A DNA stretch of 64,000 nt, from assembly GCA_039942715.1 (NCBI GenBank), contig JBDVBY010000006.1:434001-498000 (forward strand). The letters run 5' to 3'. The position numbers and the translations under genes are program-made. Below are positions 34,821-43,146 of this stretch, piece after piece (position 1 is the first letter of the stretch; each line of letters opens with the position of its first letter). The notes below the pieces were generated by a model. It was given only the letters and a program-made list of their open reading frames with translations, was not told the DNA's origin and did not search any database. The DNA is from JABDJX01 sp039942715. GTDB taxonomy: Bacteria; Pseudomonadota; Alphaproteobacteria; Rhodobacterales; Rhodobacteraceae.

Positions 34821-35864
34821 ATGATATATGATCTGACAATTCGCGGAGCAGGCATTTTTGGTCTGTCGATCGCATGGGAAGCGACAAACCGCGGTGCCAA
34901 AGTGCAGATTATCGATCCCAATGGCGCAGGATCGGGCGCCTCGGGTGGTATCGTCGGTGCACTGCAACCCCACACGCCGGATCGCTGGAATGCAAAGAAA
35001 CAGTATCAGTTAGAGAGCCTACTGATGGCAGAGGACTTTTGGCGTTCAGTTGATGAAACGTCAGGTCTTACAAGCGGTTATGCCCGTATTGGGCGCGTAC
35101 AGCCTCTGATGAACGAACGCGGCCTTGCCTTAGCAACAGAGCGCAAAACAGACGCCAAAGCGCGTTGGGGCCTTGCCGCATCTTGGCAAATCACGCGCGA
35201 CGCGGGCGCGTGGAATCTGCCCTCGCCCACAGGATTATATCTCCACGATACGCTTTCGGCGATTGTGAACCCAAACCACGCTACCAAAAGCCTGGTTCAA
35301 GCTTTGAAATCACGCGGTGTGCCCATTCTCACTAAAGCCCCTGAAAAAGGCGCGACCGTTTGGGCGACAGGCTGGCAAGGGCTGCGCGATCTTTCAAAGC
35401 ACTTTGATCAAGACATCGGGGGGAGTGAAAAAGGGCAAGCGGCCCTTTTAAGGTGTAACGCGGTCGGCCGACCACAGGTGTTCGCCGACGGGCTGCACAT
35501 TATTCCCCATTTAGATGGCACTGTCGCTGTTGGCTCAACTTCTGAGCGCAGCTTTGACGCTGCGACCACCACGGATAGCCAACTTGATACGATTGTAGAG
35601 CGTGCAAGAAAAACCATTCCGATCCTGCAAGACGCGGCAATTTTGACCCGATGGGCCGGTGTGCGCCCCCGCGCTGCCAGCCGCGCGCCTCTGTTGGGCC
35701 CTTGGCCAAACCGCCCCAACCACTTCATCGCGAACGGAGGCTTCAAAATCGGCTTTGGCATGGCTCCAAAAATCGCCCACACAATGTGCGATCTCATCTT
35801 GAATCAAAACAACGCCATTCCAGACGATTTTCTCTTTCTTCTTGGTAAAAATATCTCGGGGTGA
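34821..35864 (+). CDS. FAD-dependent oxidoreductase (DAAO/ThiO/MnmC C-terminal type)
   Basis: This 347-residue DAO-family protein has the FAD-binding RGAGIFGLSIAWE at its N terminus and RWAGVRPRAASRAPLLGPW plus NGGFKIGFGMAPKIA near its C terminus. It could be the FAD domain that in E. coli is fused to MnmD within MnmC and removes the carboxymethyl group of cmnm5U34, or a glycine-oxidase-like enzyme. The ATG at 34821 lies 80 bp from the divergent mnmD start. The divergent arrangement supports the MnmC-partner idea. Confidence 0.82.
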   Translation: MIYDLTIRGAGIFGLSIAWEATNRGAKVQIIDPNGAGSGASGGIVGALQPHTPDRWNAKKQYQLESLLMAEDFWRSVDETSGLTSGYARIGRVQPLMNERGLALATERKTDAKARWGLAASWQITRDAGAWNLPSPTGLYLHDTLSAIVNPNHATKSLVQALKSRGVPILTKAPEKGATVWATGWQGLRDLSKHFDQDIGGSEKGQAALLRCNAVGRPQVFADGLHIIPHLDGTVAVGSTSERSFDAATTTDSQLDTIVERARKTIPILQDAAILTRWAGVRPRAASRAPLLGPWPNRPNHFIANGGFKIGFGMAPKIAHTMCDLILNQNNAIPDDFLFLLGKNISG

Positions 35865-35865
35865 A

Positions 35866-35897
35866 TTGGCCAAATGGCCAAGAGGGGCAGCGCCCCT
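35866..35897 (+). terminator. Two adjacent hairpins after the FAD oxidoreductase gene
   Basis: TTGGCC with GGCCAA (35866-35881) and AGGGGC with GCCCCT (35883-35897) follow directly on the stop codon of the plus-strand gene. The second is followed by TTTCTC, a weak T-tract. They may act as a bidirectional terminator between the convergent FAD and FMN-reductase genes. Confidence 0.55.
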
Positions 35898-35923
35898 TTC
35901 TCGCAGTCAAACGCGGCGCAACC

Positions 35924-36451
35924 CTACCGGCGCAAAACTTCCGATTTCAAAGTCGCCATCAAAACCCTCACAGAATCGTCGTACTGCTCAGAAACCAAAG
36001 CACCAGACTCGTCAAACGCTGTATGCGATGCAGCAAGCAAAACTTCCCCTGTCAAAAGTCGCGGGCGAAATGGCGTCATCGCAAGGCGCAATGCATAATT
36101 TCCGCGCGTGCCCCCTGCCCGCCCTGCGGCCGCTGACATCAAAGCGACCGGTTTGTCATCCCAAGGTTTGGCTTTCACCCGGCTCACCCAATCCAGCGCG
36201 TTTTTTAGAACACCCGACAGAGATTGATTGTATTCTGGCGTTGCGATCACAACCGCGTCTGCCTCTGCAATCTGATCCGCCAGAGCCTCAACTTCAGCAG
36301 GAATCCCGCTGCGCTCTTCAAGATCGCCATCATACAAAGGCAGATGCAAATCCGCCTCAAGGAACTCGCCGCCATAGTGGCGGGCAGCAACGCGAAGGAG
36401 TTTTGTGTTGGTTGAAGCGCGGCGCAATGAGCCGGAAAGTCCAAGTAGCAT
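35924..36451 (-). CDS. NADPH-dependent FMN reductase
   Basis: This 175-residue flavodoxin-like reductase has GLSGSLRRASTNTKLL as the FMN phosphate loop and the conserved ATPEYNQSLSGVLKNALDWVSR. Members reduce FMN, quinones, azo dyes or chromate. It is convergent with the FAD gene and divergent from smc. A second member of the same family lies at 58651-59205. Confidence 0.9.
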   Translation of the reverse strand: MLLGLSGSLRRASTNTKLLRVAARHYGGEFLEADLHLPLYDGDLEERSGIPAEVEALADQIAEADAVVIATPEYNQSLSGVLKNALDWVSRVKAKPWDDKPVALMSAAAGRAGGTRGNYALRLAMTPFRPRLLTGEVLLAASHTAFDESGALVSEQYDDSVRVLMATLKSEVLRR

Positions 36452-36638
36452 ATTCGTGTCTTATTCCGATTTAGTTTTTTGAAAAGATAGTGTGCCGCCG
36501 TATGCCGACAAGGGGCAAAATTTCGCAATATCTTGTGGATAACTCGTTAAGTTACACTCTCACTTGGGGTCAGCCGTTGACACCACCTGCCCACCGTCTG
36601 AGACTTACGATCCGGAATCACCTTCAAAGGATCTTCCC

Positions 36639-39600
36639 TTGCGATTTAACCGCATAAGACTCAATGGCTTCAAAAGCTTTGTCGATCCAACAGATTTGAT
36701 CATTGCAGATGGTTTGACGGGCGTTGTCGGCCCCAATGGTTGCGGCAAATCCAATTTGCTGGAAGCTTTGCGTTGGGTGATGGGCGAAAACCGGCCAAGG
36801 GCGATGCGCGGCGCAGGGATGGAAGATGTGATCTTTGCGGGCACGTCAACGCGCCCTGCCCGCAACTTTGCTGAAGTGTCACTGGTGCTGGACAACTCCG
36901 ACAGGCTGGCGCCTGCGGGTTTCAATGATACCGACACGCTAGAAATTTTCCGCCGCATCACGCGCGACGCTGGCTCAGCTTACAAGCTGAACACCAAGGA
37001 TGTGCGCGCACGCGATGTGCAAATGCTCTTTGCTGATGCGTCCACTGGTGCCCATTCACCCGCGCTTGTGCGGCAAGGACAGATTTCAGAATTGATCAAC
37101 GCCAAGCCCCAAGCGCGGCGGCGCATTTTGGAAGAGGCTGCTGGCATCTCAGGGCTTTATCAACGTCGCCACGAGGCGGAACTGAAACTGAAGGGGGCCG
37201 AGACCAACCTGACACGCGTTGACGATGTGATCGAACAGTTGGCCGCACAACTGGCATCGCTCGTACGCCAAGCGCGTCAAGCCAAGCGGTACCGCGAAAT
37301 TGGAACCGAACTCCACCACGCAGAAGGACTACTGTTGTACCTGCGCTGGCGCGAAGCTGAAACAGCGCGCACCGCTGCCGAAGCAGATTTGGCCGAGCGC
37401 ACAAAGCAAGCCTCTGAAGCAGAGCGCGAGGCGCGCGCAGCAACAGGGCTGCGTGCAAAAGCGGAAGAGGCGTTGCCGCCTTTGCGCGAAGAAGAAGCAA
37501 TAGCGACAGCGGTGTTGAACCGTTTACAGGTACGTCTTGGAACGCTGGAGGAAGACGAGGCGCGCGCGATTCAAACAATTGAAACGCTTGAGGCGCGGAT
37601 CGCACAGTTGGGCGAAGATGCCTCGCGCGAGTCCGATTTGAACCTTGACGCTGGAAAGACGCTCGATGCCTTGAAAACCGAGGCCACCGCCTTGGAAACA
37701 GCGGGCGAAGGACACGAGGAAGCCGTTGAAGCGGCATCCGAAGAGGCGCATGACGCCGCGCGTGTTTTGCAGGATCGCGAGAACGCGCTTAGTCAATTGA
37801 CCGAAGATGTTGCGCGTCTTGCAGCGCGCCATCAATCCGCCGAACGCCTGTTGCAAGACGCCCAGACCACCCTTGCCCGCAGTGAGGCATCTGAGAATAC
37901 CGCACGCGTCGAAGCGCAATCTGCCGCCGACGATCTGGAGACAGCTCAAAACTCTTTCGCCGTGACTGAAGCTTCCTTGGCGACAGCGGCAACAGCAGCC
38001 GCCACTGCCGAAGCTGCCTTGGTCAGCGCCGATGACACGCGTGAAAGCGCGCAAGGTCGCGAGGCCGACGCCCGCGCCGAACGCGCCTCTGCCGAGGGCG
38101 AAGTCAAAGCGCTGCAGGCCGAGGTTGCAGCACTTGCCCGTCTAGTTGACCGCGACACAGCCGAAGGTGGGCAGATCATGGATCTGTTGTCGGTCAAATC
38201 GGGGTACGAAAAAGCGTTGGGCGCGGCTTTGGCCGATGATTTGCGCGCGCCGGTTGTAAGTGCTGACAAAGCCTCTGGATGGGCAGAACTGCCCGCATAT
38301 TCAAAGGCACAAGACCTGCCAACAGGCGTGGCCGCGCTGACGAACTATGTCAACGTGCCGCCGGTTCTTGCGCGCCGGTTGGGTCAAGTTGGCCTGGTTG
38401 ATCGCGCGGATGGCCCAAAGCTCCAAGGCGATCTGAAACCCGGGCAGAGATTGGTGTCTGCTGAAGGCGACTTGTGGCGCTGGGATGGGTTTCGCGCAGG
38501 CTCTGGCGATGCGCCATCCGCTGCCGCATTGCGTTTGGAACAACTCAATCGGTTGGAAGAATTAAAGCATGATCTGGAAGAAGTTAGCGCGCGCGCCGAT
38601 GGCGCGGCAAGAGCGCATGATCTGTTAAAAACCGAAATGGAACAACTGCTTGCAGACGTTGCGCAAGCCCGTGACGCCCGCCGCGCAGCAGACCACGCGA
38701 TGGCCGAAGCCAACCGCGCCCTAAGCCGCGCCGAAGCTGACCGCAACATAGCATCCGGCAAACGCGAAGCCGCAGAACTGGCTGTCAGCCGCCATGGTGA
38801 CGAGGCAACTGCAGCCCGCACCCGGATGAAAGACGCGCAAACGGCATTGGGCGAACTGGATGATCTTGAGACATTGCGCGCCACCACCGACGACGTGAAA
38901 ATGACTGTTGAAGCCGCACGCATGACGATGATGTCACGCCGCTCGGCTCATGATGAACTTAAGCGCGAAGGCGAGGCACGCACGCGCCGCCTCACCGAAA
39001 TTACAAACGAACGCGAGACATGGGAGCAGCGTTTGAAAAATGCTGGCACGCGCGTACAAGAACTTGCCGAGCGACATACACAAACCGAAACGGAACTTGA
39101 ACAAGCACGCGGCGCACCGGAGCGTTTGGCTGGTGAACGCGCCGCCTTGGCCGATGATCTAAGTGCTGCAGAAGAGCGCCGCAAAGCCGCCGCCGATAAT
39201 TTGGCCGAAGCAGAAACCGCCGAACGCGACGCCAAAGAAGCTGAACGCAACGCCGAACGCACAGCCTCTGAGGCGCGCGAACGCCGTGCCGCGACCGCAG
39301 CCCGCGCAGAAGCCGCGCGCGAAACTGTGGACCAAGCAGCCGAACGCATTACCGAAGAACAAGAAACGACGCCTGACAAGCTATTGGAATCGCTGGAAGC
39401 TGACCCTGAGTCTCTACCCTCTGCTGAAAAGATCGAAGCCGACGTCATGCGCTTGCGCCGTAGCCGCGATGCATTGGGCGCGGTCAATCTGCGCGCGGAA
39501 GAAGACGCGCGCGAAGTCGAAGAAGAGCACGACACATTGGTCAGCGAAAAGGCCGATCTGGAAGCCGCGATCGCTGCTTTGCGCTCTGGCATCGCCAGCC

Positions 39601-40094
39601 TGAACAAAGAAGGCCGCGAGCGGCTTTTGACAGCGTTCGAGCAGGTTAATTCCAACTTCTCGATGCTTTTCAAGCACCTCTTTGGCGGTGGCGAAGCCAA
39701 GCTTGTTCTGGTGGAATCCGACGACCCGCTTGAAGCCGGGCTGGAAATCATGTGCCAACCCCCGGGCAAGAAATTGTCGGTCCTTTCGCTGCTTTCGGGG
39801 GGCGAGCAAACCTTGACAGCCCTTGCACTGATCTTCGCGGTGTTCCTGGCCAACCCTGCCCCGATCTGTGTGCTGGACGAAGTCGACGCGCCACTGGACG
39901 ATGCCAACGTCACGCGCTTTTGCGACCTTCTTGATGAGATGTGCCGCCGCACAGAAACGCGCTTTATGATCATCACCCACCACGCAGTCACAATGGCGCG
40001 CATGGACCGCTTGTTTGGGGTCACCATGGGCGAACAAGGCGTCAGCCAACTGGTTTCGGTCGATCTGAAAAAGGCCGAGGCGATGGTCGCGTAA
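36639..40094 (+). CDS. smc: Chromosome segregation protein SMC
   Basis: SMC is the ATPase of the condensin complex that loops and segregates chromosomes. The 1151-residue protein has LRFNRIRLNGFKSF at the start, Walker A GVVGPNGCGKSN, two long coiled coils flanking a hinge near residues 490-610 (TAEGGQIMDLLSVKSGYEKA), the signature LSLLSGGEQTLTALALI, and Walker B PICVLDEVDAPLDD. The TTG at 36639 after AAAGGAT is chosen because it begins at the usual N terminus; an in-frame TTG at 36564 would add 25 residues. ScpA and ScpB are not in this window. Confidence 0.95.
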   Translation: MRFNRIRLNGFKSFVDPTDLIIADGLTGVVGPNGCGKSNLLEALRWVMGENRPRAMRGAGMEDVIFAGTSTRPARNFAEVSLVLDNSDRLAPAGFNDTDTLEIFRRITRDAGSAYKLNTKDVRARDVQMLFADASTGAHSPALVRQGQISELINAKPQARRRILEEAAGISGLYQRRHEAELKLKGAETNLTRVDDVIEQLAAQLASLVRQARQAKRYREIGTELHHAEGLLLYLRWREAETARTAAEADLAERTKQASEAEREARAATGLRAKAEEALPPLREEEAIATAVLNRLQVRLGTLEEDEARAIQTIETLEARIAQLGEDASRESDLNLDAGKTLDALKTEATALETAGEGHEEAVEAASEEAHDAARVLQDRENALSQLTEDVARLAARHQSAERLLQDAQTTLARSEASENTARVEAQSAADDLETAQNSFAVTEASLATAATAAATAEAALVSADDTRESAQGREADARAERASAEGEVKALQAEVAALARLVDRDTAEGGQIMDLLSVKSGYEKALGAALADDLRAPVVSADKASGWAELPAYSKAQDLPTGVAALTNYVNVPPVLARRLGQVGLVDRADGPKLQGDLKPGQRLVSAEGDLWRWDGFRAGSGDAPSAAALRLEQLNRLEELKHDLEEVSARADGAARAHDLLKTEMEQLLADVAQARDARRAADHAMAEANRALSRAEADRNIASGKREAAELAVSRHGDEATAARTRMKDAQTALGELDDLETLRATTDDVKMTVEAARMTMMSRRSAHDELKREGEARTRRLTEITNERETWEQRLKNAGTRVQELAERHTQTETELEQARGAPERLAGERAALADDLSAAEERRKAAADNLAEAETAERDAKEAERNAERTASEARERRAATAARAEAARETVDQAAERITEEQETTPDKLLESLEADPESLPSAEKIEADVMRLRRSRDALGAVNLRAEEDAREVEEEHDTLVSEKADLEAAIAALRSGIASLNKEGRERLLTAFEQVNSNFSMLFKHLFGGGEAKLVLVESDDPLEAGLEIMCQPPGKKLSVLSLLSGGEQTLTALALIFAVFLANPAPICVLDEVDAPLDDANVTRFCDLLDEMCRRTETRFMIITHHAVTMARMDRLFGVTMGEQGVSQLVSVDLKKAEAMVA

Positions 40095-40838
40095 GTGGAC
40101 GCTCTTCCCGCCTTATGGATTGTTTTTGCAGCATTTTTCTTTGCAGGCGGTGTAAAAGGCATCGCCTCGGTAGGCCTGCCCATGACCGTCCTTGGCATTT
40201 TGACGTTCCTTACCGATCCACGCACCGCCTTCGCATGTGCGCTTTGTCCGATTTTCGCGGCCAACGCGATCCAGATGTGGCGCGCGGGCGCAATTAAAGA
40301 CGCAACTAAGCGCTATTGGCCCTTCATTGTCTGCATGGTCGTTGGCATTCCATTGACGCTGGCTGCCACGATTGAGGCGTCCGACCAATTGTTGATGGGC
40401 GTGCTAGGCGCCACTGTTTTGATTTTTGTGGCGATCAACATCAGCCGGTGGGCCCCCCACATTGCTGACAAATGGGATCGCGCGGCGCAAATCGGCTTTG
40501 GAAGCGGCGCCGGTCTTTTGGGCGGCCTCACTTCAATTTGGTTGCCCGCGATCATGATTTACCTTTTGGCGCGTGACACCCCCAAAGAAGAATTCGTGCG
40601 CGCAACAGGTTTGCTCTTGTTCACCGGAAGCCTGCCACTTTTCGCAGGTTACGTCGCAGCAGGATTTCTGACCGGCCCCTTGGCACTTTTATCACTCGCG
40701 CTGATCCTACCCACGTGGGGCGGCATGGCACTTGGTGCAAGGCTACGCGGCAAGCTGTCAGAAGAGGCGTTTCGCAAAGTGCTCTTGGGCGTCTTCGCAT
40801 TGATCGGCCTTAACCTGATCCGCCGCGCACTTATCTGA
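40095..40838 (+). CDS. Sulfite exporter TauE/SafE family protein
   Basis: This membrane transporter has 247 residues and about eight hydrophobic spans, with the family start FFAGGVKGIASVGLPMTVLG. TauE/SafE proteins export sulfite or sulfonates, or transport other anions; the substrate is not deducible. The GTG start follows the smc stop with no gap (TAAGTG), so it is probably translated from the same transcript. It converges on rpe with a 6-bp gap. Confidence 0.9.
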   Translation: MDALPALWIVFAAFFFAGGVKGIASVGLPMTVLGILTFLTDPRTAFACALCPIFAANAIQMWRAGAIKDATKRYWPFIVCMVVGIPLTLAATIEASDQLLMGVLGATVLIFVAINISRWAPHIADKWDRAAQIGFGSGAGLLGGLTSIWLPAIMIYLLARDTPKEEFVRATGLLLFTGSLPLFAGYVAAGFLTGPLALLSLALILPTWGGMALGARLRGKLSEEAFRKVLLGVFALIGLNLIRRALI

Positions 40839-40844
40839 ATCGAC

Positions 40845-41525
40845 TCAGGAAACCGAGGCTCGGATGGCGCGCATGTTCTCGCCATAAGGGGCCGGGTTGG
40901 CCACTGACCCACCTTTAAAGACAGCCGATCCAGCTACCAAAACATCTGCACCCGCCTCAACCACCAAAGGTGCAGTTTCCGGAGTAACACCTCCATCAAT
41001 CTCGATGTGAATGGGCCGATCGCCAATCATCGCGCGCAGCTTGCGCACCTGCTCTACTTGGCTGTGAATAAATTTTTGGCCGCCAAACCCCGGATTTACC
41101 GTCATCACGCACACCAGATCGCACAGATCAAGCAAAGGCGCGGCGGTCTCAACAGGTGTGCCGGGATTAAGCGCTAAACCAGCTTTGGCACCAGCGGCAC
41201 GGATCGCCTGAAGCGTGCGGTGGGTGTGTGGGCCGGCCTCGATGTGTGCAGTCAAAATGTCTGCACCCGCCGAGACATAAGCATCGATGTAGGGATCAAC
41301 TGGAGCTATCATCAAATGCACGTCCATCACCGTTTTCACATGACGACGAAATGCTTTCACCGCAGGTGGGCCAAACGTCAGGTTTGGCACAAAATGCCCG
41401 TCCATAACGTCCACGTGAATCCAATCCGCTCCTTCTGCCTCAACGGCTTCAATCTCCCGGCCAAAATCCGCGAAATCCGCAGACAGAATAGACGGGGCAA
41501 TTTTCACAGATCGATCAAAACTCAT
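40845..41525 (-). CDS. rpe: Ribulose-phosphate 3-epimerase
   Basis: Rpe interconverts ribulose-5-phosphate and xylulose-5-phosphate in the pentose phosphate and Calvin cycles. The 226-residue TIM barrel shows KIAPSILSADFADFG, HVDVMDGHFVPNLTFGP, DVHLMIAPVDPYI, VMTVNPGFGGQKFI, EIDGGVTPETAP and VAGSAVFKG. The ATG at 41525 follows AAGGTGGT at 4-5 bases; the frame opens earlier at 41582 without support. Confidence 0.95.
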   Translation of the reverse strand: MSFDRSVKIAPSILSADFADFGREIEAVEAEGADWIHVDVMDGHFVPNLTFGPPAVKAFRRHVKTVMDVHLMIAPVDPYIDAYVSAGADILTAHIEAGPHTHRTLQAIRAAGAKAGLALNPGTPVETAAPLLDLCDLVCVMTVNPGFGGQKFIHSQVEQVRKLRAMIGDRPIHIEIDGGVTPETAPLVVEAGADVLVAGSAVFKGGSVANPAPYGENMRAIRASVS

Positions 41526-41628
41526 TGGCACCACCTTTTTGTTGCGCTCCTTTTCTTCGGATTCGCCGTTGCACGCAATCACCCTTTCATCGGCTTACAA
41601 TTGTGTCGGGGTGCGGGCTGAGACGCAT

Positions 41629-43146
41629 TTAGAAACGAATAGGAAACTGTTCTCGAATGGCACGGTCCAAATCGGGTGCAATCTGACAGGGCGCCTCGGC
41701 CAATATCTCTTCTTTGCGGGCGGCTGCGGCTATCAATAGGTCTGGCTTTTGCGCCTCTTCCCATTCTTTTGGGCTCATCCGGTTGCCGACCGCCGGATAG
41801 GTATATTCGGTCTGCATCAGCGCAAGTGTTTGATCACTGCCCAGATAATGACCCGGCCCACCAAGACAAACGGCGCGCATCGTCTCAAGCGAAACGGTGT
41901 CCTCCGTCACCTCTATACCGCGCACCGCGCGCAGCGCCTGACCGCAAATATCATCGCCCATGACAAGACTTTCCAAACAAAACCCTAAAAGCGAGGCATG
42001 CATGCCAGCCGCTTCGTAGACCATGTTCAGCCCAGAAAGGCCGGCCATCACATTGGTGATCCCTTGCTCCCAACCCGCTTGCATGTCCGGTAGTTTGGAG
42101 TCCGAGATACCCGCTGCGGCCCCGCCGGGCAGGCCGTAGAACCGATGCATTTGTGCACATCCTGCAGTCAACAAACCCTGTTCCGCCGACCCGCCAGACA
42201 TCGCGCCCGTGCGCAGGTCAGAGACAAAAGGCCATGTGCCGAAAACCGCCAAATGGCCCGGATTTATTGAATTGACATAAACCAAACCTGCCAAGCATTC
42301 GGCAACCGCTTGCACTATGGCGGTCGCAATCGCGGCGGGAGCCGTTGCTCCGGCTTGCCCAGCAGACAATAGCAAAACTGGCATTCCTGAGCGGATGCAG
42401 TTCTCCATCACGATACAGCTTTCCTCGGCGAACTTCATTGGAGGAACGACAAAACAGTTTGAATTGAGGACAAACGGCCGAGCCCGCCACGCCGCTTCTC
42501 CACCCGCAATTTGATGAAGGAGCTCTATCGAAGGCGCAACGTTATCTGGTTCTGAGAAAGACGTACCGATATGCTTTTGCGTCCCCGAAACAGCCGCGTA
42601 AATTGTATTCAGGTCCAACTCAAGATTATCGGTCAGTTCGCGACACACCAAAGGGCGCTGAAAGAAGTGAATATTATCAAGATGCTGCACAAGGCGCGCG
42701 GCATCGTACAAATCTTGCGTGGACGGATCACGGTACTCCAAAGTGACTGGATCAACCATGTGAACAGCTGCACCCGCCGTGCCGAAATGTACGCTGTCTG
42801 TTTTCAGATGCAGATCAAATTTCTCATCGCGCGCAGGCAGTGTAACGTTGCGCGCAGCCTTGGACAGCATGTCTTCCACCAACGCTCGCGGATACCGCAA
42901 CCGCCCGTCATCGCCTTGGATTGCACCTACTGCGACCATCGCCTCAACACCTGAGGGCGGAGCTTGGCTCAGGCCAATTTCTTCCAACGCATCCAATGCC
43001 GCATGATGAATACGCTGCACATCTGCGTCAGACAAAGGCCGATAGTGCCCGCCCTTCATTCCCGGCCGGACCGGGCGCAAATCGTCAGCCAATGGAGCGG
43101 ACCGCAAGGCTACGCGTGCAGCGCGTCCTCCGGCCCGCCTGCTCAA
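41629..43146 (-). CDS. MttB-family (trimethylamine/glycine betaine) methyltransferase, non-pyrrolysine
   Basis: This protein is of the MttB superfamily, which demethylates methylated amines onto a corrinoid or related acceptor. The 505-residue protein starts MSRRAGGRAARVALRS and has the barrel segments SVHFGTAGAAVHMVD, NCIRSGMPVLLLSAGQAGATAP and GGSAEQGLLTAGCAQM. The reading frame is continuous without an internal TAG, so it is the non-pyrrolysine type (as in MtgB glycine betaine methyltransferase). The TTG start overlaps the stop of the upstream FAD dehydrogenase (TTGA); an ATG at residue 30 is an alternative. No corrinoid protein gene is in view. Confidence 0.86.
   Translation of the reverse strand: MSRRAGGRAARVALRSAPLADDLRPVRPGMKGGHYRPLSDADVQRIHHAALDALEEIGLSQAPPSGVEAMVAVGAIQGDDGRLRYPRALVEDMLSKAARNVTLPARDEKFDLHLKTDSVHFGTAGAAVHMVDPVTLEYRDPSTQDLYDAARLVQHLDNIHFFQRPLVCRELTDNLELDLNTIYAAVSGTQKHIGTSFSEPDNVAPSIELLHQIAGGEAAWRARPFVLNSNCFVVPPMKFAEESCIVMENCIRSGMPVLLLSAGQAGATAPAAIATAIVQAVAECLAGLVYVNSINPGHLAVFGTWPFVSDLRTGAMSGGSAEQGLLTAGCAQMHRFYGLPGGAAAGISDSKLPDMQAGWEQGITNVMAGLSGLNMVYEAAGMHASLLGFCLESLVMGDDICGQALRAVRGIEVTEDTVSLETMRAVCLGGPGHYLGSDQTLALMQTEYTYPAVGNRMSPKEWEEAQKPDLLIAAAARKEEILAEAPCQIAPDLDRAIREQFPIRF

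Noticed and set aside
35909..35921. Third AAACGCGGCGCAA copy as a terminator
   Set aside because: No pairing partner arm is nearby, so it is counted only as a copy of the 13-mer, not as a hairpin.
38948..40264. 438-codon open frame antisense to smc
   Set aside because: It lies wholly opposite the conserved SMC coiled-coil and C-terminal ATPase region. Its Ser/Arg/Ala-rich composition is the expected shadow of a GC-rich gene.
41629..43146. Pyrrolysine-containing MttB
   Set aside because: The reading frame has no internal TAG, so the non-pyrrolysine type is the right call.
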